DNA of 64,000 bases from Phragmites australis (lineage: Eukaryota; Streptophyta; Magnoliopsida; Poales; Poaceae), in contig NC_084923.1 of NCBI RefSeq assembly GCF_958298935.1, forward strand, positions 3,040,501-3,104,500. The letters run 5' to 3'. A program made the translations under genes and the position numbers. The notes beneath the pieces are model-generated. The model saw only the letters and a program-made list of their open reading frames with translations, was not told the DNA's origin and did not search any database. Positions 36,401-47,222 of this stretch are shown piece by piece. How positions within the stretch are numbered: position 1 is the first letter of the stretch; the number at the start of each line of letters is the position of its first letter.

Positions 36401-39400
36401 GAAGAACATGCGGGCGCTAGAATTATCAAATTCGCGGCCGTTGTCGCATTGAACTGCCTTGATGGTGATGCCAAACTGAGTGTTCACATAGGCGAAGAAG
36501 TTGGCAATGGTGGAGAAAGTGTCAGACTTAAGCCTTAGCGGAAACGTCCACAAGAAGTGTGAGCAATCATCAAGAATAACCAAATAATATTTATAACGTG
36601 AGACACTTGAAACGGGTGAGGTCCACAGATCACAATGTATAAGGTCAAAATTATGAGATGCTCGGGAGGTGGAAGTGCGAAAAGGTAGACGCACATGACG
36701 ACCTAACTGGCAAGCATGACAGATAGAAGTGCTAATGTCTTTATTACAAGCCGGAATGACAGAAGCAAGCTTGGAGAGAGCCTCGTGACCAGGATGTCCA
36801 AGACGGCGATGCCAGAGGGGGGTAGTGGAGCCAACGACGAAGGAACGGGCAGCAGGAAGGTGCAGGGGGTATAGGGGCCCAGTGCTAATGCACCTGATGA
36901 TCAGATTCCGAGACGGCAGATCCTTCACAGAACAACCAGAGGGGTCAAACTCAACGGAGCAGTTATTATCAATTGTGAACTGGCGGACAAAAATCAGATT
37001 CTTAATAAGGTGTGGTGAGACAAGCACATTATTAAGATTTAAAGACCCGAAAAGTTTAGTCGCGCCAGTGGCAGTAACAGGGAGTAAAGAGCCGTTACCA
37101 ACTACAATTGATGAAGGAGTGGGATGCCGGGAGAAGGAAGAGTGTGAGAGGATACCGGAATCGGGAGTCATATGAGAGGAAGCACCTGAATCGAAGTACC
37201 ATTCATTGTTCTGGGGTTGATTCAGGGACACGGTGCTGAACGTCGAAGCCAGGGACTGCTGGTCCCAGGCGTGTGGGCCGGCGGTAGGGAGCTGGAGCCT
37301 AGGCGGGACAGTAGCCCACGGCGCAGGGGTGGCAGATGCGGCCTGCTGCGGAGGTGGGCCGGGGTAGAAGCCTGGCGGAGCGAAGGCCTGCGGGACCAGC
37401 ACCTGGGGAGGCAGGCCCTGAGGACCAAGGCCCACTAGCGCCTGCTGGCCAAGGCCCATCAGCGCGTGCTGCTGAGGCAGGCCCGGACGACCCTGGTGCG
37501 GCTGGGCCGTGGCCTGAGGCCGTGGACCGGGCCACATCTGAATAGACCCAGTCCACGGATTAAAAAAGGAGGGCCACGATCCGCCGGGGTTAGGCCCGGT
37601 GCCAGTGGCGGCGCCAGAAGACCGGCCCTTGCCGCCGGTGCTTGTCGAAGAGGAGCTGCCCCCGTCGCGCCCGCGGCCACCGCGCTTGCCGCGGTAGTGC
37701 TTGGGCTTCGAAGAGGCACCGCCAGAGCCCGAGCCGCCGGAACCGGCGCCCCCGGAGCCGGAGGATGGGGCGGTGGGTCGGGATCCGCCGGCCGGAGTCG
37801 GAGCAGGCGAGGCCGCGTGAGGGGCGGTGGCGACGAGCGCGGTGGGGTGCGTGGACGAGCGGTTGGCCATGGTGAGTTCTTCCATGAGCAGATCAGCCCG
37901 GGCGTCCAGGAACGTCGGGAACGGGCGACCACGGCGGAGATGCATGCCGATGGTGGCGAAACGGTCGTTGAGGCCACGGATGATGTTGAGCACGAGTGTG
38001 CGATCCGTGACGGGCTCACCCAAGTCGCCGAGTGCATCGGCCATGCTCTTGAAGCGCCGGCAGTAATCTGCAATTGAGAGATCACCTTGGATGAAGGTGC
38101 GGAACTGGGCGTCGAGGTAGAGAGCGCGCGTTTCGCGATTGCCGAGAAATTGAGTTTCAACGGCAAGCCAGGCGTCGCGTGCAGTGGCGCCCTGTGCCAT
38201 CACCGTCTCGACGAGGTCGTTGGAGATGGACCCAAAGATCCAGGATTTGACGACGCAGTCCATGCGTGTCCAGTCCGGGAAGCTGGGATCGGCGTCATCG
38301 GAGAGGACATGGTGCTCGAGGGAGAACTTGCCGACCGTAAGGAGGAATTGCTCGCGCCAGCGTGTGTAGTTGTCGGAGTTGAGGTCCAGGATGATGGGGA
38401 TGAGACTCCGGACATTCTGCACAGCGACGGCTTGAGCGTGGAGGTTGAGGATGGCGGCGGCCTCATGGAGCAGCATGGCGTCGTGGATGGGGCGATGATC
38501 GCGGTCGGAGACGTGAGACTTGTGGTCGTCGTCGTCGCCGGGGGGACCAAGAGTGGCCGCGCGTTCGCGGGCGGCACGAGCCAAAGCGGCGAGTGCGCGC
38601 TCAGCGGCGGCGTCACACTCCTGGGCAGCAACTGCTGCTTCCTGTTCGGCTTGTTCCTCGCGTGCTAGAGCGGCAGCGCGTTCGGCCTGAGCGGTGCGCG
38701 CCTGCTCCGTGGTAGCAGCGGTGGTGGCTGCGGCCTGCTCAGCGGCGGTGACGGCGGCAGCCCGAGGGGTAGGAGGGGGAGTCCCGGCCATGGGAGGCGC
38801 ATCCGCAAGGGTGCGCTAGGGCAGCGGAGGGTGTTGAATCGGGGTGAAGACCCGGACTCGTGATACCATGAAAGCAGGATATGGCTCGGGAGATTAATCT
38901 ATATTATGGTGCAAAGCACAGGTACATATATATATAGGCAAGGAAGCATCAGGATTGGTTTACGGAATAGCACCAATCACCTGAGATCATTGCCTAACCG
39001 AGTCATATATCTATCCGCACAGCCAGGAGATCTGGCGCCTAACAGGCCTATGCAGAACTAACCCAAGGCCCATAGGGCCGGCTAATTAAGTCCTTCTAAC
39101 AGATATATCTATGGATTTTATTGAAGGCTTTCCTCGTGTTGGTGGCAAATCTGTGATCTTGACAGTGGTTGATCAATTCTCCAAATATGCTCACTTCATT
39201 GCTTTGGGACACCCTTACACAACTCCTTCGGTTGCTGGGATTTTATTTGATCAAGTGATTCGTTTACACGGCATTCCCTGTTCCATTGTAAGTGATTGAG
39301 ATCCTGTTTTTACTAGCAACTTTTGGAAGGAATTGTTTCGCTTTTCTAGGACTAAGCTAAATATGAGTACAACTTTTTATCCTCAATCTGATGGTTAGTC

Positions 39401-42400
39401 TGAGGTAGTCAACCGCATTATTGCGATGTACCTTCGTTGTTTAAGTGGAGATCGTCCTAAATAGTGGCTATAATGGCTTCCTTGGGCAGAATTCTGTTAC
39501 AACTCTTCATATCAATCTACTCTCCAAGAAACCCTTTCTAAAGTTGTTTATGGGCATGATCCTCCTTCTATTGCGCCCTATCAACCGGGTACTTCTCGTG
39601 TGGTGGCTGTGGATAAGCAATTACAGCAGCAAGATGAATTTTTTAATGAAATAAGAGAGCGGCTTTTCCAGTCCCAGGTAGTGTTACCTGGACACGGACA
39701 CGGGTGTCGGAATCCGACTCGGACTCGGGTGTCCGATTCGGCAAAGAAAATTTGGACACGCGAAATACAACTCGAAATCCGACATGGGTGTCGGAATCCA
39801 ACTCGGATTTGGGGTGTCCGATTCGGCAAATAAATTTGGACACAGGTGTCCAGGTAACACTGGTCCCAGGAATATATGAAGGAAGTACTATGATAAATCC
39901 CACCGAGAGGTGATTTTTGAAGTAGGAGATTGGGTGTGGTTATGTTTGCATCATCGTTTGGCTACCAATATAACTGATCAGGTACATTCAAAATTGTCTC
40001 CAAAATTTTATGGGCCTTTTGTGATCTTGGAACGTATTGGTGATGTGCCTTATCGGCTTCGCCTTCGTCCCAAGGCGCGTATACATGATGTGTTTCATGT
40101 GACTCTGATTAAGAAATATAATGGGGCACCTCCAACTAATGTAATTCAATTGTTGGATATTGTTCATGGCCAGGTGGTTCCTTCCCCAAATAAAGTCCTT
40201 CGCTCTCGCATTATTGATGGTACTCAAGAAATTTTGGTTCATGGGCAAGGTACTTCTGCAGCTGAAGCAACTTGGGCGCCATTGCAATCCTTCCGGCAGG
40301 CTTATCCATCTTATCATCTCGAGGATGAGCTACTTGTTGGGAAGGAGGGAAATGATAGGGATTCTAGGTTTGGGATCACCTACCAAAGGCGCAGAAAAGC
40401 ATTAAGGGAAGAAAAGAATTAATTTCCTATTAGGTTTCGGCATAATTAGTTTCCTTGTAGGATTAAGAATAATTGATTTCAGGACTATTAGACTCATATT
40501 CTATCTGTAAGTCAATAGGTTTAGAGTTGGATTCGAAATAGATCGAAATAGATTTAGAGTTGGAATTAGTATAGGTTTAGGTTTGGGTCTCTATATTAAG
40601 AGAGCCTTACGGTGTAATCAGAAGCAGAAATTAATCAAAATATTGTTTAGAGTCTAGAAGCCAGGGAGACCTAGTTATCTAATAGGTCAGCTAAATCCTG
40701 TTGATTTGGCTAATCCCGTCATCGTCGTCGTTGATGTGACCTTGCCTTCTTGGTCCTTTCGTAGCCATCTTGCTACACATCATAACCAATGGCCCCCTTC
40801 GTCGTCGTCACGATATTGTCTCACTGCTTGCTATCTTACAGTGGTAATTTCTCTATTCACTTAGGCTTGATTTGACACATTTCACTATTCTCGTCGTGTT
40901 CGAAGTCTCCAAAGCAAGATTCATATTTGAGGTATTTGCTGAAGTACGGGTCGTGAAGGCAGTAGTACCCTCTTGCGGAGGAGTTTGTTTTACATCGACA
41001 TTGTTCAAGAGTTGCACGCTTCGACAACATCTTCAATATCAGACTTCAGATGTATCAAAAAAAAATTAAGTATAGTGCTTAGTGTCAACTCTTCAAATGC
41101 AACGGCATTGCATTCACGTTGCATTTGAGAGGGGTGTTAAGGGTATAAGGGTCATCTCCTAGTCTAGGGTTTCCCCTCATCCACCTCTATATATTGTGCC
41201 CATTGGGCCTCAATGTATTCATCCTTCATTTGTCCATCTATACAAACTTAACACCCATATGCTCATAGATTTTCCCATACGGCAGACAGTACAGGTGCTC
41301 TATAAGCTTTGCCATACTGCAGAAAGGCAATCAACAATGTACAACTAGAGTGACTATTTAACATGAAATTGTGATGACATAACTCGATGAACTAAACGGT
41401 GTGTACATAATCACACCCACAGACCAGCAAATTTGCATGCGTTGAGAACACATGCATTATTGCAGTCATTACTAATTAGCGCCTAAACCTAGGGAAACTT
41501 CATATGAATCTAGCCATTGTGTCATGAGCTATTACAGTTATGATGGACGAGGGTCTTTAAAAAACATGTAAACTTGGCATGATCCAGCAACCTGACTACA
41601 AAATCAGAAGACCTATCAATATTAATCACCTAATCAACTTCCAAAAAATTTCACATAACATGTAATCTTTACCTTTCCAAAAGAGGGGAAAAAAGATATA
41701 TCTGAATCTGACTAAAACTGTCGGCGTCATCTAGAGAACAGTGCACTAGAACTAAAGTTTGGTATCAGCTGCATCCAAAACTGAAAGAAAACTGAAAGAG
41801 ATAATGTCCTCTAAAGCAAGAATTCTTCATTCTTCAAAGCAGCATACCTGGGGTTCCATCGTTGGTATAGGTCCATGATACTGGATTTTTCTAAGATCTA
41901 CTATCTCCGAACATGCTACATTAGATTCCCAAGCTTTCTTTTTTGCAAACGCATCCTCAATAACTCCAACGTTTGCATATGAGTGGAGACCAACTACGAA
42001 AAAATGTTCAAAGAGCGAAGTTGGTTCCTTATATTGCTTATGATCCTGCAAGAGTTGAAATAAATAACCTATCGTCAAGGACAACTTCATAATAAATACA
42101 TATAAAAATATTGCAAGAGAAGCTAAACAAGGAGCATCGGAAGCTAACAATGTGTAATGTAAACTATGTCACGTTTGAGGCTAAACAAGGAGTCAATGTT
42201 AGGGACATTTAGAACTCTGCCTGCAGGTATTTTCGATGTGATTGCGTGAACCTGCTGATTTCAAGGCGAAGCTAAAACTCTCAACCTATTTGCACTGATT
42301 TATCTATTCAAGTTTCAATTGTCCATTCAAATCAATTATGAGTCATCCCGTTAAGCAAAAGTTGCATACAGATGCACAAGTGTCATAAGCACGATTGAAC

Positions 42401-43140
42401 AAACCAGGTGAGTTCTATACCTGCGCCTTGGAGTGGATTTGATACCACTGCCGCTTCTGATTCGCCATGGCCTCAATGTTAACAGTCGTCCGCAGAAACT
42501 GCTCCCTGGGGCTCCTTTCGCCAACTCCTCCACCTCCAATGGGCCCCCACTTCCACGCGCGCTGCATCTGCTTCCGGAATCGCTGGAAGCTGCCGGTCCG
42601 CACGTGCCGCGCCTGCTGCTTGATCTGCGACAACGCCGACGACGACGTCGACGTGCCTGAGAGCGCCGGGGACGATGGCGCTGACAGTATCCTCGACCTC
42701 GGCTCCTCCCTCGATGGCGATCCTACCCCTGTCGGGGCCATCGGATTCTCGTGCTCCTCCGCTGCCCTCGCGCTCTGCTCCGACGGCGACGCGGCGCTTC
42801 CTGTATCCACCCTCCCCGGCTCCTCTCGCAATTCAGAAACCGACGGAGACTCATCCCCGTCCATCGCTGCGCACCCCGACGATGAACCCGACGGCGACTC
42901 ATAGCTTTCCACTTCCTCCGCGGCCGCCGCCCCGTAGCCCTGCGATCTCCACTTTGACGGCGAAGCCCCCGCGGCGACCTCGCCCTCGCCCTCGCGCCAG
43001 GCCACAGGCGACACCGAGGCTGTCGACGCCCCCTCCACTGCGTCCACGAACGCCTCCGCCTCACGCGGCGACCAACCCTCCTCCGCCTGCCTGCGCGGCT
43101 CCGGTGCTAGCGAGGCGGCGTCGCGGGAGAGCTCCTCCAT
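24441..43140 (-). CDS. DENN (AEX-3) domain-containing protein, 17 coding exons
   Basis: Predicted Rab guanine-nucleotide exchange factor; the target is unknown. Exons (minus strand): 43140-42421, 42045-41848, 30980-30897, 30123-30064, 29386-29187, 29065-28565, 28397-28304, 28219-28028, 27945-27856, 26839-26777, 26678-26604, 26045-25995, 25846-25769, 25443-25309, 25131-25024, 24915-24850, 24515-24441. Phases agree at all 16 junctions: 929 aa, no internal stop. Residues 1-240 are low-complexity with a basic patch ([17 protein letters not shown]). uDENN is about 245-420 ([47 protein letters not shown]). An acidic Ser-rich linker follows (about 440-620). cDENN is about 620-800 ([58 protein letters not shown]). 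dDENN is to about 925 ([20 protein letters not shown]). It matches plant DENN proteins distinct from SCD1. Intron 2 (30981-41847) carries nested retrotransposons. The exon-exon frame is intact, so the gene may still be expressed if that intron is spliced. Confidence 0.93.
25767..25768 (-). other. GC splice donor in DENN intron 13
   Basis: Exon 13 ends AAAGATCAG and the intron begins GCAAGT; the next exon starts after ATGCAG with VKAYSLPQL in phase. No GT donor nearby keeps the conserved sequence. This is the minor but established GC-AG U2 intron class, with an otherwise optimal donor context. Confidence 0.8.
31522..31687. mobile_element. hAT-like MITE, copy 1, 8 bp TSD
   Basis: 166 bp. Left end TTGTGTTACATGGACACGG; the reverse complement of the right end is CTGTGTTACCCGGACACC. 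Perfect 8 bp TSD CTTAAGAA at 31514-31521 and 31688-31695. An 8 bp TSD and a YAGTG-like terminus fit hAT elements. It sits in DENN intron 2, outside the nested LTR elements. Confidence 0.82.
31917..32013 (+). repeat. Truncated 5' LTR of the intronic gypsy element
   Basis: It matches 41135 onward through TGGGCCTCAATGT. It contains an extra short tandem copy of AAGGGTATAAGAGTC not present in the 3' LTR. It stops where RT sequence begins. Confidence 0.8.
32014..33584 (+). pseudogene. Gypsy pol remnant, RT to integrase N-terminus
   Basis: RT motifs [31 protein letters not shown] and [13 protein letters not shown] are visible. The stretch between YLRKFVL and HLQHLKVVF, where the catalytic Asp-Asp motif belongs, is deleted. 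Stops and frame changes follow at 32625-32627 (TAG), near 32730 and at 32945-32947. The RNase H-like part ([17 protein letters not shown]) and the integrase His/Cys region ([16 protein letters not shown], then [14 protein letters not shown] in another frame) can still be read. The remnant stops at PSSVWEDI, interrupted by the copia element. Confidence 0.85.
33590..33822 (-). repeat. 3' LTR of the copia element
   Basis: Minus strand TGTTAGAAGGAC ... CTGCTTTCA, 233 bp, TG...CA ends. It differs from the other LTR by one transition (TTTATGG against TTTACGG on the plus strand). Confidence 0.93.
33817..38791 (-). CDS. Copia gag-pol with one frame change
   Basis: Starts at ATG 38791 and ends at TGA inside the 3' LTR edge. 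The first frame (844 codons) covers Ala-rich gag, a basic Gly-rich region ([15 protein letters not shown]) in place of an obvious CCHC knuckle, protease ([12 protein letters not shown]), the pre-integrase His/Cys motif ([23 protein letters not shown]) and the integrase core ([24 protein letters not shown]). At a run of eight C (minus strand; 36271-36278) the frame shifts. The second frame (about 820 codons downstream) holds the integrase end, RT with [11 protein letters not shown] and [12 protein letters not shown], and RNase H ([32 protein letters not shown]). All catalytic residues are present. The shift may be a real mutation, replication slippage or a sequencing error. Confidence 0.9.
33823..33831 (-). 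promoter_or_regulatory. Polypurine tract of the copia element
   Basis: GCGGGGGCG on the minus strand abuts the 3' LTR start, the expected plus-strand primer position. Confidence 0.75.
38857..38868 (-). promoter_or_regulatory. Primer binding site of the copia element
   Basis: TGGTATCACGAG directly follows the 5' LTR on the minus strand. The first eight bases match the usual initiator-Met tRNA complement. Confidence 0.8.
38869..39101 (-). repeat. 5' LTR of the copia element
   Basis: 233 bp, one difference from the 3' LTR, followed by the PBS. Confidence 0.93.
39107..40422 (+). pseudogene. Gypsy pol remnant, integrase core to C-terminus
   Basis: Continues the frame broken at 33584: [20 protein letters not shown] and [10 protein letters not shown], then a TGA (39297-39299), a TAG in the conserved DGQ...EVVNR region (about 39395) and further stops near 39462. 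The tail carries [34 protein letters not shown] and [20 protein letters not shown], the last being chromodomain-like. A MITE lies inside it at 39679-39862. Confidence 0.85.
39679..39862. mobile_element. hAT-like MITE, copy 2, 8 bp TSD
   Basis: 184 bp. Left end TAGTGTTACCTGGACAC; the reverse complement of the right end is CAGTGTTACCTGGACAC. Perfect 8 bp TSD GTCCCAGG at 39671-39678 and 39863-39870. Internal blocks (CCGATTCGGCAAA, TTTGGACAC) match copy 1 at 31522-31687. It inserted into the gypsy element. Confidence 0.88.
41135..41253 (+). repeat. 3' LTR of the intronic gypsy element
   Basis: 119 bp, TGTTAAGGG ... TTAACA, preceded by the purine tract GAGAGGGG (41127-41134). The short LTR is complete at its 3' end, unlike the 5' copy. 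Confidence 0.82.
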
Positions 43141-46100
43141 GTGCGCACGAGATCGAAGCTTTGAACCGCGAATTGCAATTCGGAGGCTTGCCTTTATGTT
43201 GTACAATATAAAGCGGAGGATCAATCACCAACGGGATGGAAGTGGGGAGAGGGGAAGGACGAGATCGTAGCGAGAAAAATAAATGTTTAAAAAATAGCCA
43301 AAATTAAAATATTTTTTCTGTATCATATAAAACACGAATTAGGTACTCTGTTCTCATCTTATTAAAAATTCTTTAAAATTTAAATAATTTACTAATTTTT
43401 ATCATCTATATCGAATTCTAGTCTTCTCATCTGTTAAAGTACGGATATGAAATCAGTTTTATTAATTAAAAAAATAGAAGAATAATTAGTGGATAATTTA
43501 TTTGTTTTTTCTCAAATCAAACTACAATAGTGCTTTGACGTATTTATATTTTAAGTTTATACTTGATATTAATAGGTTTAATATTTATATTTTTTTTCAA
43601 TGCACTTACGGATTAAAAAATTAAAAATGAAGTACTGCGGAAAGGGAGCTGAGAAAGGGCCTGCTGCCACCTGACAATTATATTCTTGTACATGGCCTGT
43701 CACTGATATGTGGGCCCGAACTCATAGCTCGGTAGGATTGAGTTGCTCCCGTGTGTGCGTGTTTGCTTGGCCTTTTCTGCGGACGGGATGAACAGTTGCC
43801 GGTCAAAACGAAATACTATCGCTTTCGATGGGTTTTCTTAGAAGAAGTTTGTAGCAAAAGTTTCTATAGCGTGTCCTTGCACTCACTGCATTTTAGTTCT
43901 GACATTAGCGATTGATGATTGTTTGGGGCATGAAAAGTATCATCGGGGCGAAGCTAATGTGTCAAGAGAAAAATCACTAAAGACAGGCTTATATTGACCA
44001 TATAAAATTGTACTCTTTTCAATTATAAATATATAATATTTTAATAAGATCTGATCAAATTTTTAAAATTTTAACCATCGATAACTTTTAAAATATTTAA
44101 CTTCAAAATATAAAAATTATAAGCATGAAATTATCTAAAAAATACTTTTATAATCTCATAAACTTTTTAAACTTTATAAATATATTCTAATAAAAAATAG
44201 TGGTCAAATTTACACATCAAATACATGTAATATCCAAAACATCAAAGCATTTTTTACTGGAGGATGTTTAGTAAAACAGTGCAACACTGTCATTTCAACA
44301 CTAGCTTCACCACTGCCATTGGCACAGTCAAAATCAAAACACTTCCTTGTTTCATAATCGAACTAGTAAAAATCATGAGTGAAAAGTGTGATAGACATGA
44401 TGGCCACCCGAGGGGATGAGAACAATTACAAAGCTACAAGTTGCAGCAAATGTGATGCAAATAGAGGGAAAGAGGGATGCCAGGCTTAAAAGGAATACCA
44501 AGCTACAAAAGAGGTTAGCACTTTAAAACATTGTTTAGCTCGGGATGGACTACGTGGTAGGACTGCTTCTCGACCAAGGACCATTCCATGTTGTTAACTT
44601 GTTATCTGGTATCATGACATTATACTGGAACATTACGAGGGTATTTGTGCAATATGACCGCATCACGTGAAAACTGCGTTGACACGCACCAAACCAAAAG
44701 AGGCGAAGCTTCCCGGCCCGCCGGGGGGGGACGAACCGACGGACATTTTCTTCAGCTGCCGCGCGCAGTTGGTTGGTGTGGTCTCCACGGTCACGGGCAA
44801 AGAAAATGGAAGGTTCGAGCAAGGCTACTGAGGTTTACAGGCTACAGCTGCAGCCTGCAGCCCATGGGAACCTGGAGCAGCACTTCGTGCCGCCCACCAT
44901 GACCGACAAGCAGTAGCAGAGCTTGACAAGGAACTGAGGGCCAGTAGAGAGAAGGGTTAGTGTATAGTTAAAAATTAAGTAGTAAAATTAATACTTTTTT
45001 CAACAACATTTATATTTTTTTCAACAAAATTTTGAAGTAAGGGGCCAAGGCCTCTATTGGCCCTAAGGAACCTCCATCATTGCTGACAAGACTAGACCGC
45101 CCGGACCACAGGGTCAATCAAGCTTGAGGTCGTGCATGGCAGCAGTGACGAATACAGAAGAGTCGGCTCTTACACCTTTCTATCTCTTCTTCTTTCTTCT
45201 CTTTCTTTTTTTTCTTCTCTTTTCTTCGTACTCTCCTCATTCATGGCAAAAAAGAAATTGCACTTTTGAACGGTTTGGCTGGCGATCACACAGTGGTAAA
45301 ATCTCAAGGATCACACCGTGTTGGCAAGCAAACGGCAGCAAGCCATTAGGAATCTTTCTTACTCTGAGGTGAGGAGTATCTTCTTTGCCATCAGCAACCG
45401 GACAACAGGTCAGCAACAAATTGATAACAGCAACCGGCACCATCCACTTCAGTCGTCCAAACTGGTAGTGATTTTTAATGAGCCACTACGAGTGTTCAGT
45501 TGCATCTCACTTTCGGTTGCTGGCATCAACCAAACGTCCAGTGTCTTGACTGTTAGCTTATCATCTTGATGTCATCTGATGCTTACTTCTCATGTAGAAA
45601 GCGCAATTGGCGGTAACAAAGCGTAAGATGAGATGTAGCAAAGCACGCTGCTACCTCCAAGATAACATTGTCTGATTACATCAACCAAAAGTTGATGGCA
45701 ATTAGGATGGAACACAAAAGTTCCCACCGATCACTATGTTCAAGGCAAAAGTTTTATGAGTTAGCCACAACTAATTGATGTTAAGTAGAAACTGAGCCTA
45801 GCAAGTTGTTCGATCAAGTTCGAGTCATATTGGATGTGAATTTGGATGGCTATTTCATCTTAATAAAAAAAAACATCTAGTTTTTTCTAGATTGGTTTAG
45901 TTTTTTTTTCTATTTGATGTTAAATAATGCATTAGTACAAGATGTAGGACTTCTTTGCCTCTTACATAATCACAATGCGTCACATTGTCTTGTTTATAGT
46001 AGTTTTTTACTTTCTTTTTCACTTGTTTAAAAGTGGGTAGCAGTAGCACTCCTTTTTCAATCAGGCTGCTGCTGCCGCGGCGCGGCTGAGGAGAGAGCGG

Positions 46101-47222
46101 AAAGGAGAGGCGCTACTGCACGGCCGCCATGGTCGTAGTTGGGAGAAGGTGGCGAACTGGCGATCGAATCGGTGAGACGGTGGCCGTGGAGAGAATAAAT
46201 GGAGATACGGAACGGGATCGGTGAAGATGGGTAAGCTGCGTTATATTGACGCGATCGGCGGGTGGCGGCCCGACTGCGACTCGTGTAGGAGGGGAATCTT
46301 GCATGCACCACAGTATTTTGAACAGTAAAATATGTGTACAGTGAATCACTGTATGTAGCGCGACTCCTATGCGGCGACGCGTACCTGGCCAGGAGAATTT
46401 CGGGGCCGAGTCGGAATCGGAGTCGTATAAAAAGTTGGCCCCTTGATTGACTTGCTTCCGAACGTGCAAATGAGCCGCTCCAGGAGCGAGTCTAACAAAC
46501 TTGATTGTCTAAGGGATGATTAGTTGGCAGAAAACATTGTAAAAATAATAATATGATATTCACAATTAGGCTCGTATTTCTAGTGGTGTGTATTACGCCA
46601 GAAAAATAACGCAGCGCTCAATATCGCAACTATAAATTCCTAACTGACCATAAAATTATGCCAATTTTGTTTAAAAAAGAAGAAAATGGTTGATTCTTCT
46701 ACTAATTAGGGTGCGGCACTAAATATACAAACTCTTAAGAACAATTGTGGCCTAACCAGATCAGGCATGCTTGTCACGAACAATCATACCATGACGGCAC
46801 ATATGCTACTCTATGCAACAGTCCAAACAGTAATCTGTAACCTACGAGGAAACAATCCGTTCAATAAACAATACACCACCTCAAATCAGTTTAATCTATC
46901 CAATTACGCCTTAGGGACCTTCCAGTAAGCCACAAAGCATTTCAACTTTGGTCGTCATGGAATAAATAGATCTTCTCTAAAAACCTTAGAAGACACCGAG
47001 GAAGAACAAACAAGCAACCAAGCAAGAATAAAATAGAAGGGTCCTCAATTTTTTTTCTTTCCTGTAATGCAACGATATGAAAAAGGAGCATCAATCATGT
47101 ACTTAATCTCTCCACGCTACAAGTTCTGACTACAATATAAGTTCAGTGTCGATGAAGTTTGGATGATAGATAGAAGTATATTAAGAGACTACTAGTCCAC
47201 ATTACCAGTTTCCACTGGCCGC
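43141..47222. other. Intergenic between DENN and ankyrin genes
   Basis: The left edge is the DENN 5' UTR and promoter. 43240-44550 is AT-rich with no gene. 45178-45230 is an almost pure pyrimidine tract. A GC-richer block at 46050-46470 has minus-strand open frames without recognisable motifs. The right end is the ankyrin 3' flank. No clear repeat ends were found. Confidence 0.45.

Larger units (their letters stand above)
33590..39101 (-). mobile_element. Young, nearly intact Ty1/copia element
   Basis: 5,512 bp. The 233 bp LTRs at 33590-33822 and 38869-39101 differ at one position by eye. Perfect 5 bp TSD GATAT at 33585-33589 and 39102-39106. PBS and polypurine tract lie in the expected places for minus-strand orientation. 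Removing the element and one TSD restores [11 protein letters not shown] in the host gypsy integrase, so it inserted after that element. One insertion-specific lesion is visible: a frame change at a C8 run in pol. Confidence 0.95.
31917..41253 (+). mobile_element. Degenerate Ty3/gypsy element in DENN intron 2, host of nested insertions
   Basis: The ends are LTR copies starting TGTTAAGGGTATAAG (31917 and 41135). The 3' LTR is 119 bp and ends TTAACA. Flanks are CTCAT (31912-31916) and CCCAT (41254-41258), a 5 bp TSD with one transition. The 5' LTR is cut near 32013 and joined directly to RT, so PBS, gag and protease are missing. RT, RNase H, integrase and C-terminal parts carry stops and frameshifts. 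A copia element is inserted in the integrase (33590-39101) and a hAT MITE further on (39679-39862). It lies antisense to the DENN gene. Confidence 0.85.

Noticed and set aside
33900..38670. Many plus-strand open frames between 34 and 38.7 kb
   Set aside because: They are antisense shadows of the GC-rich copia gag-pol on the minus strand and carry no domain motifs.
42467..43211. Plus-strand frames opposite DENN exon 1
   Set aside because: Pro/Arg-rich antisense of a real exon whose splice phase fits the rest of the gene.
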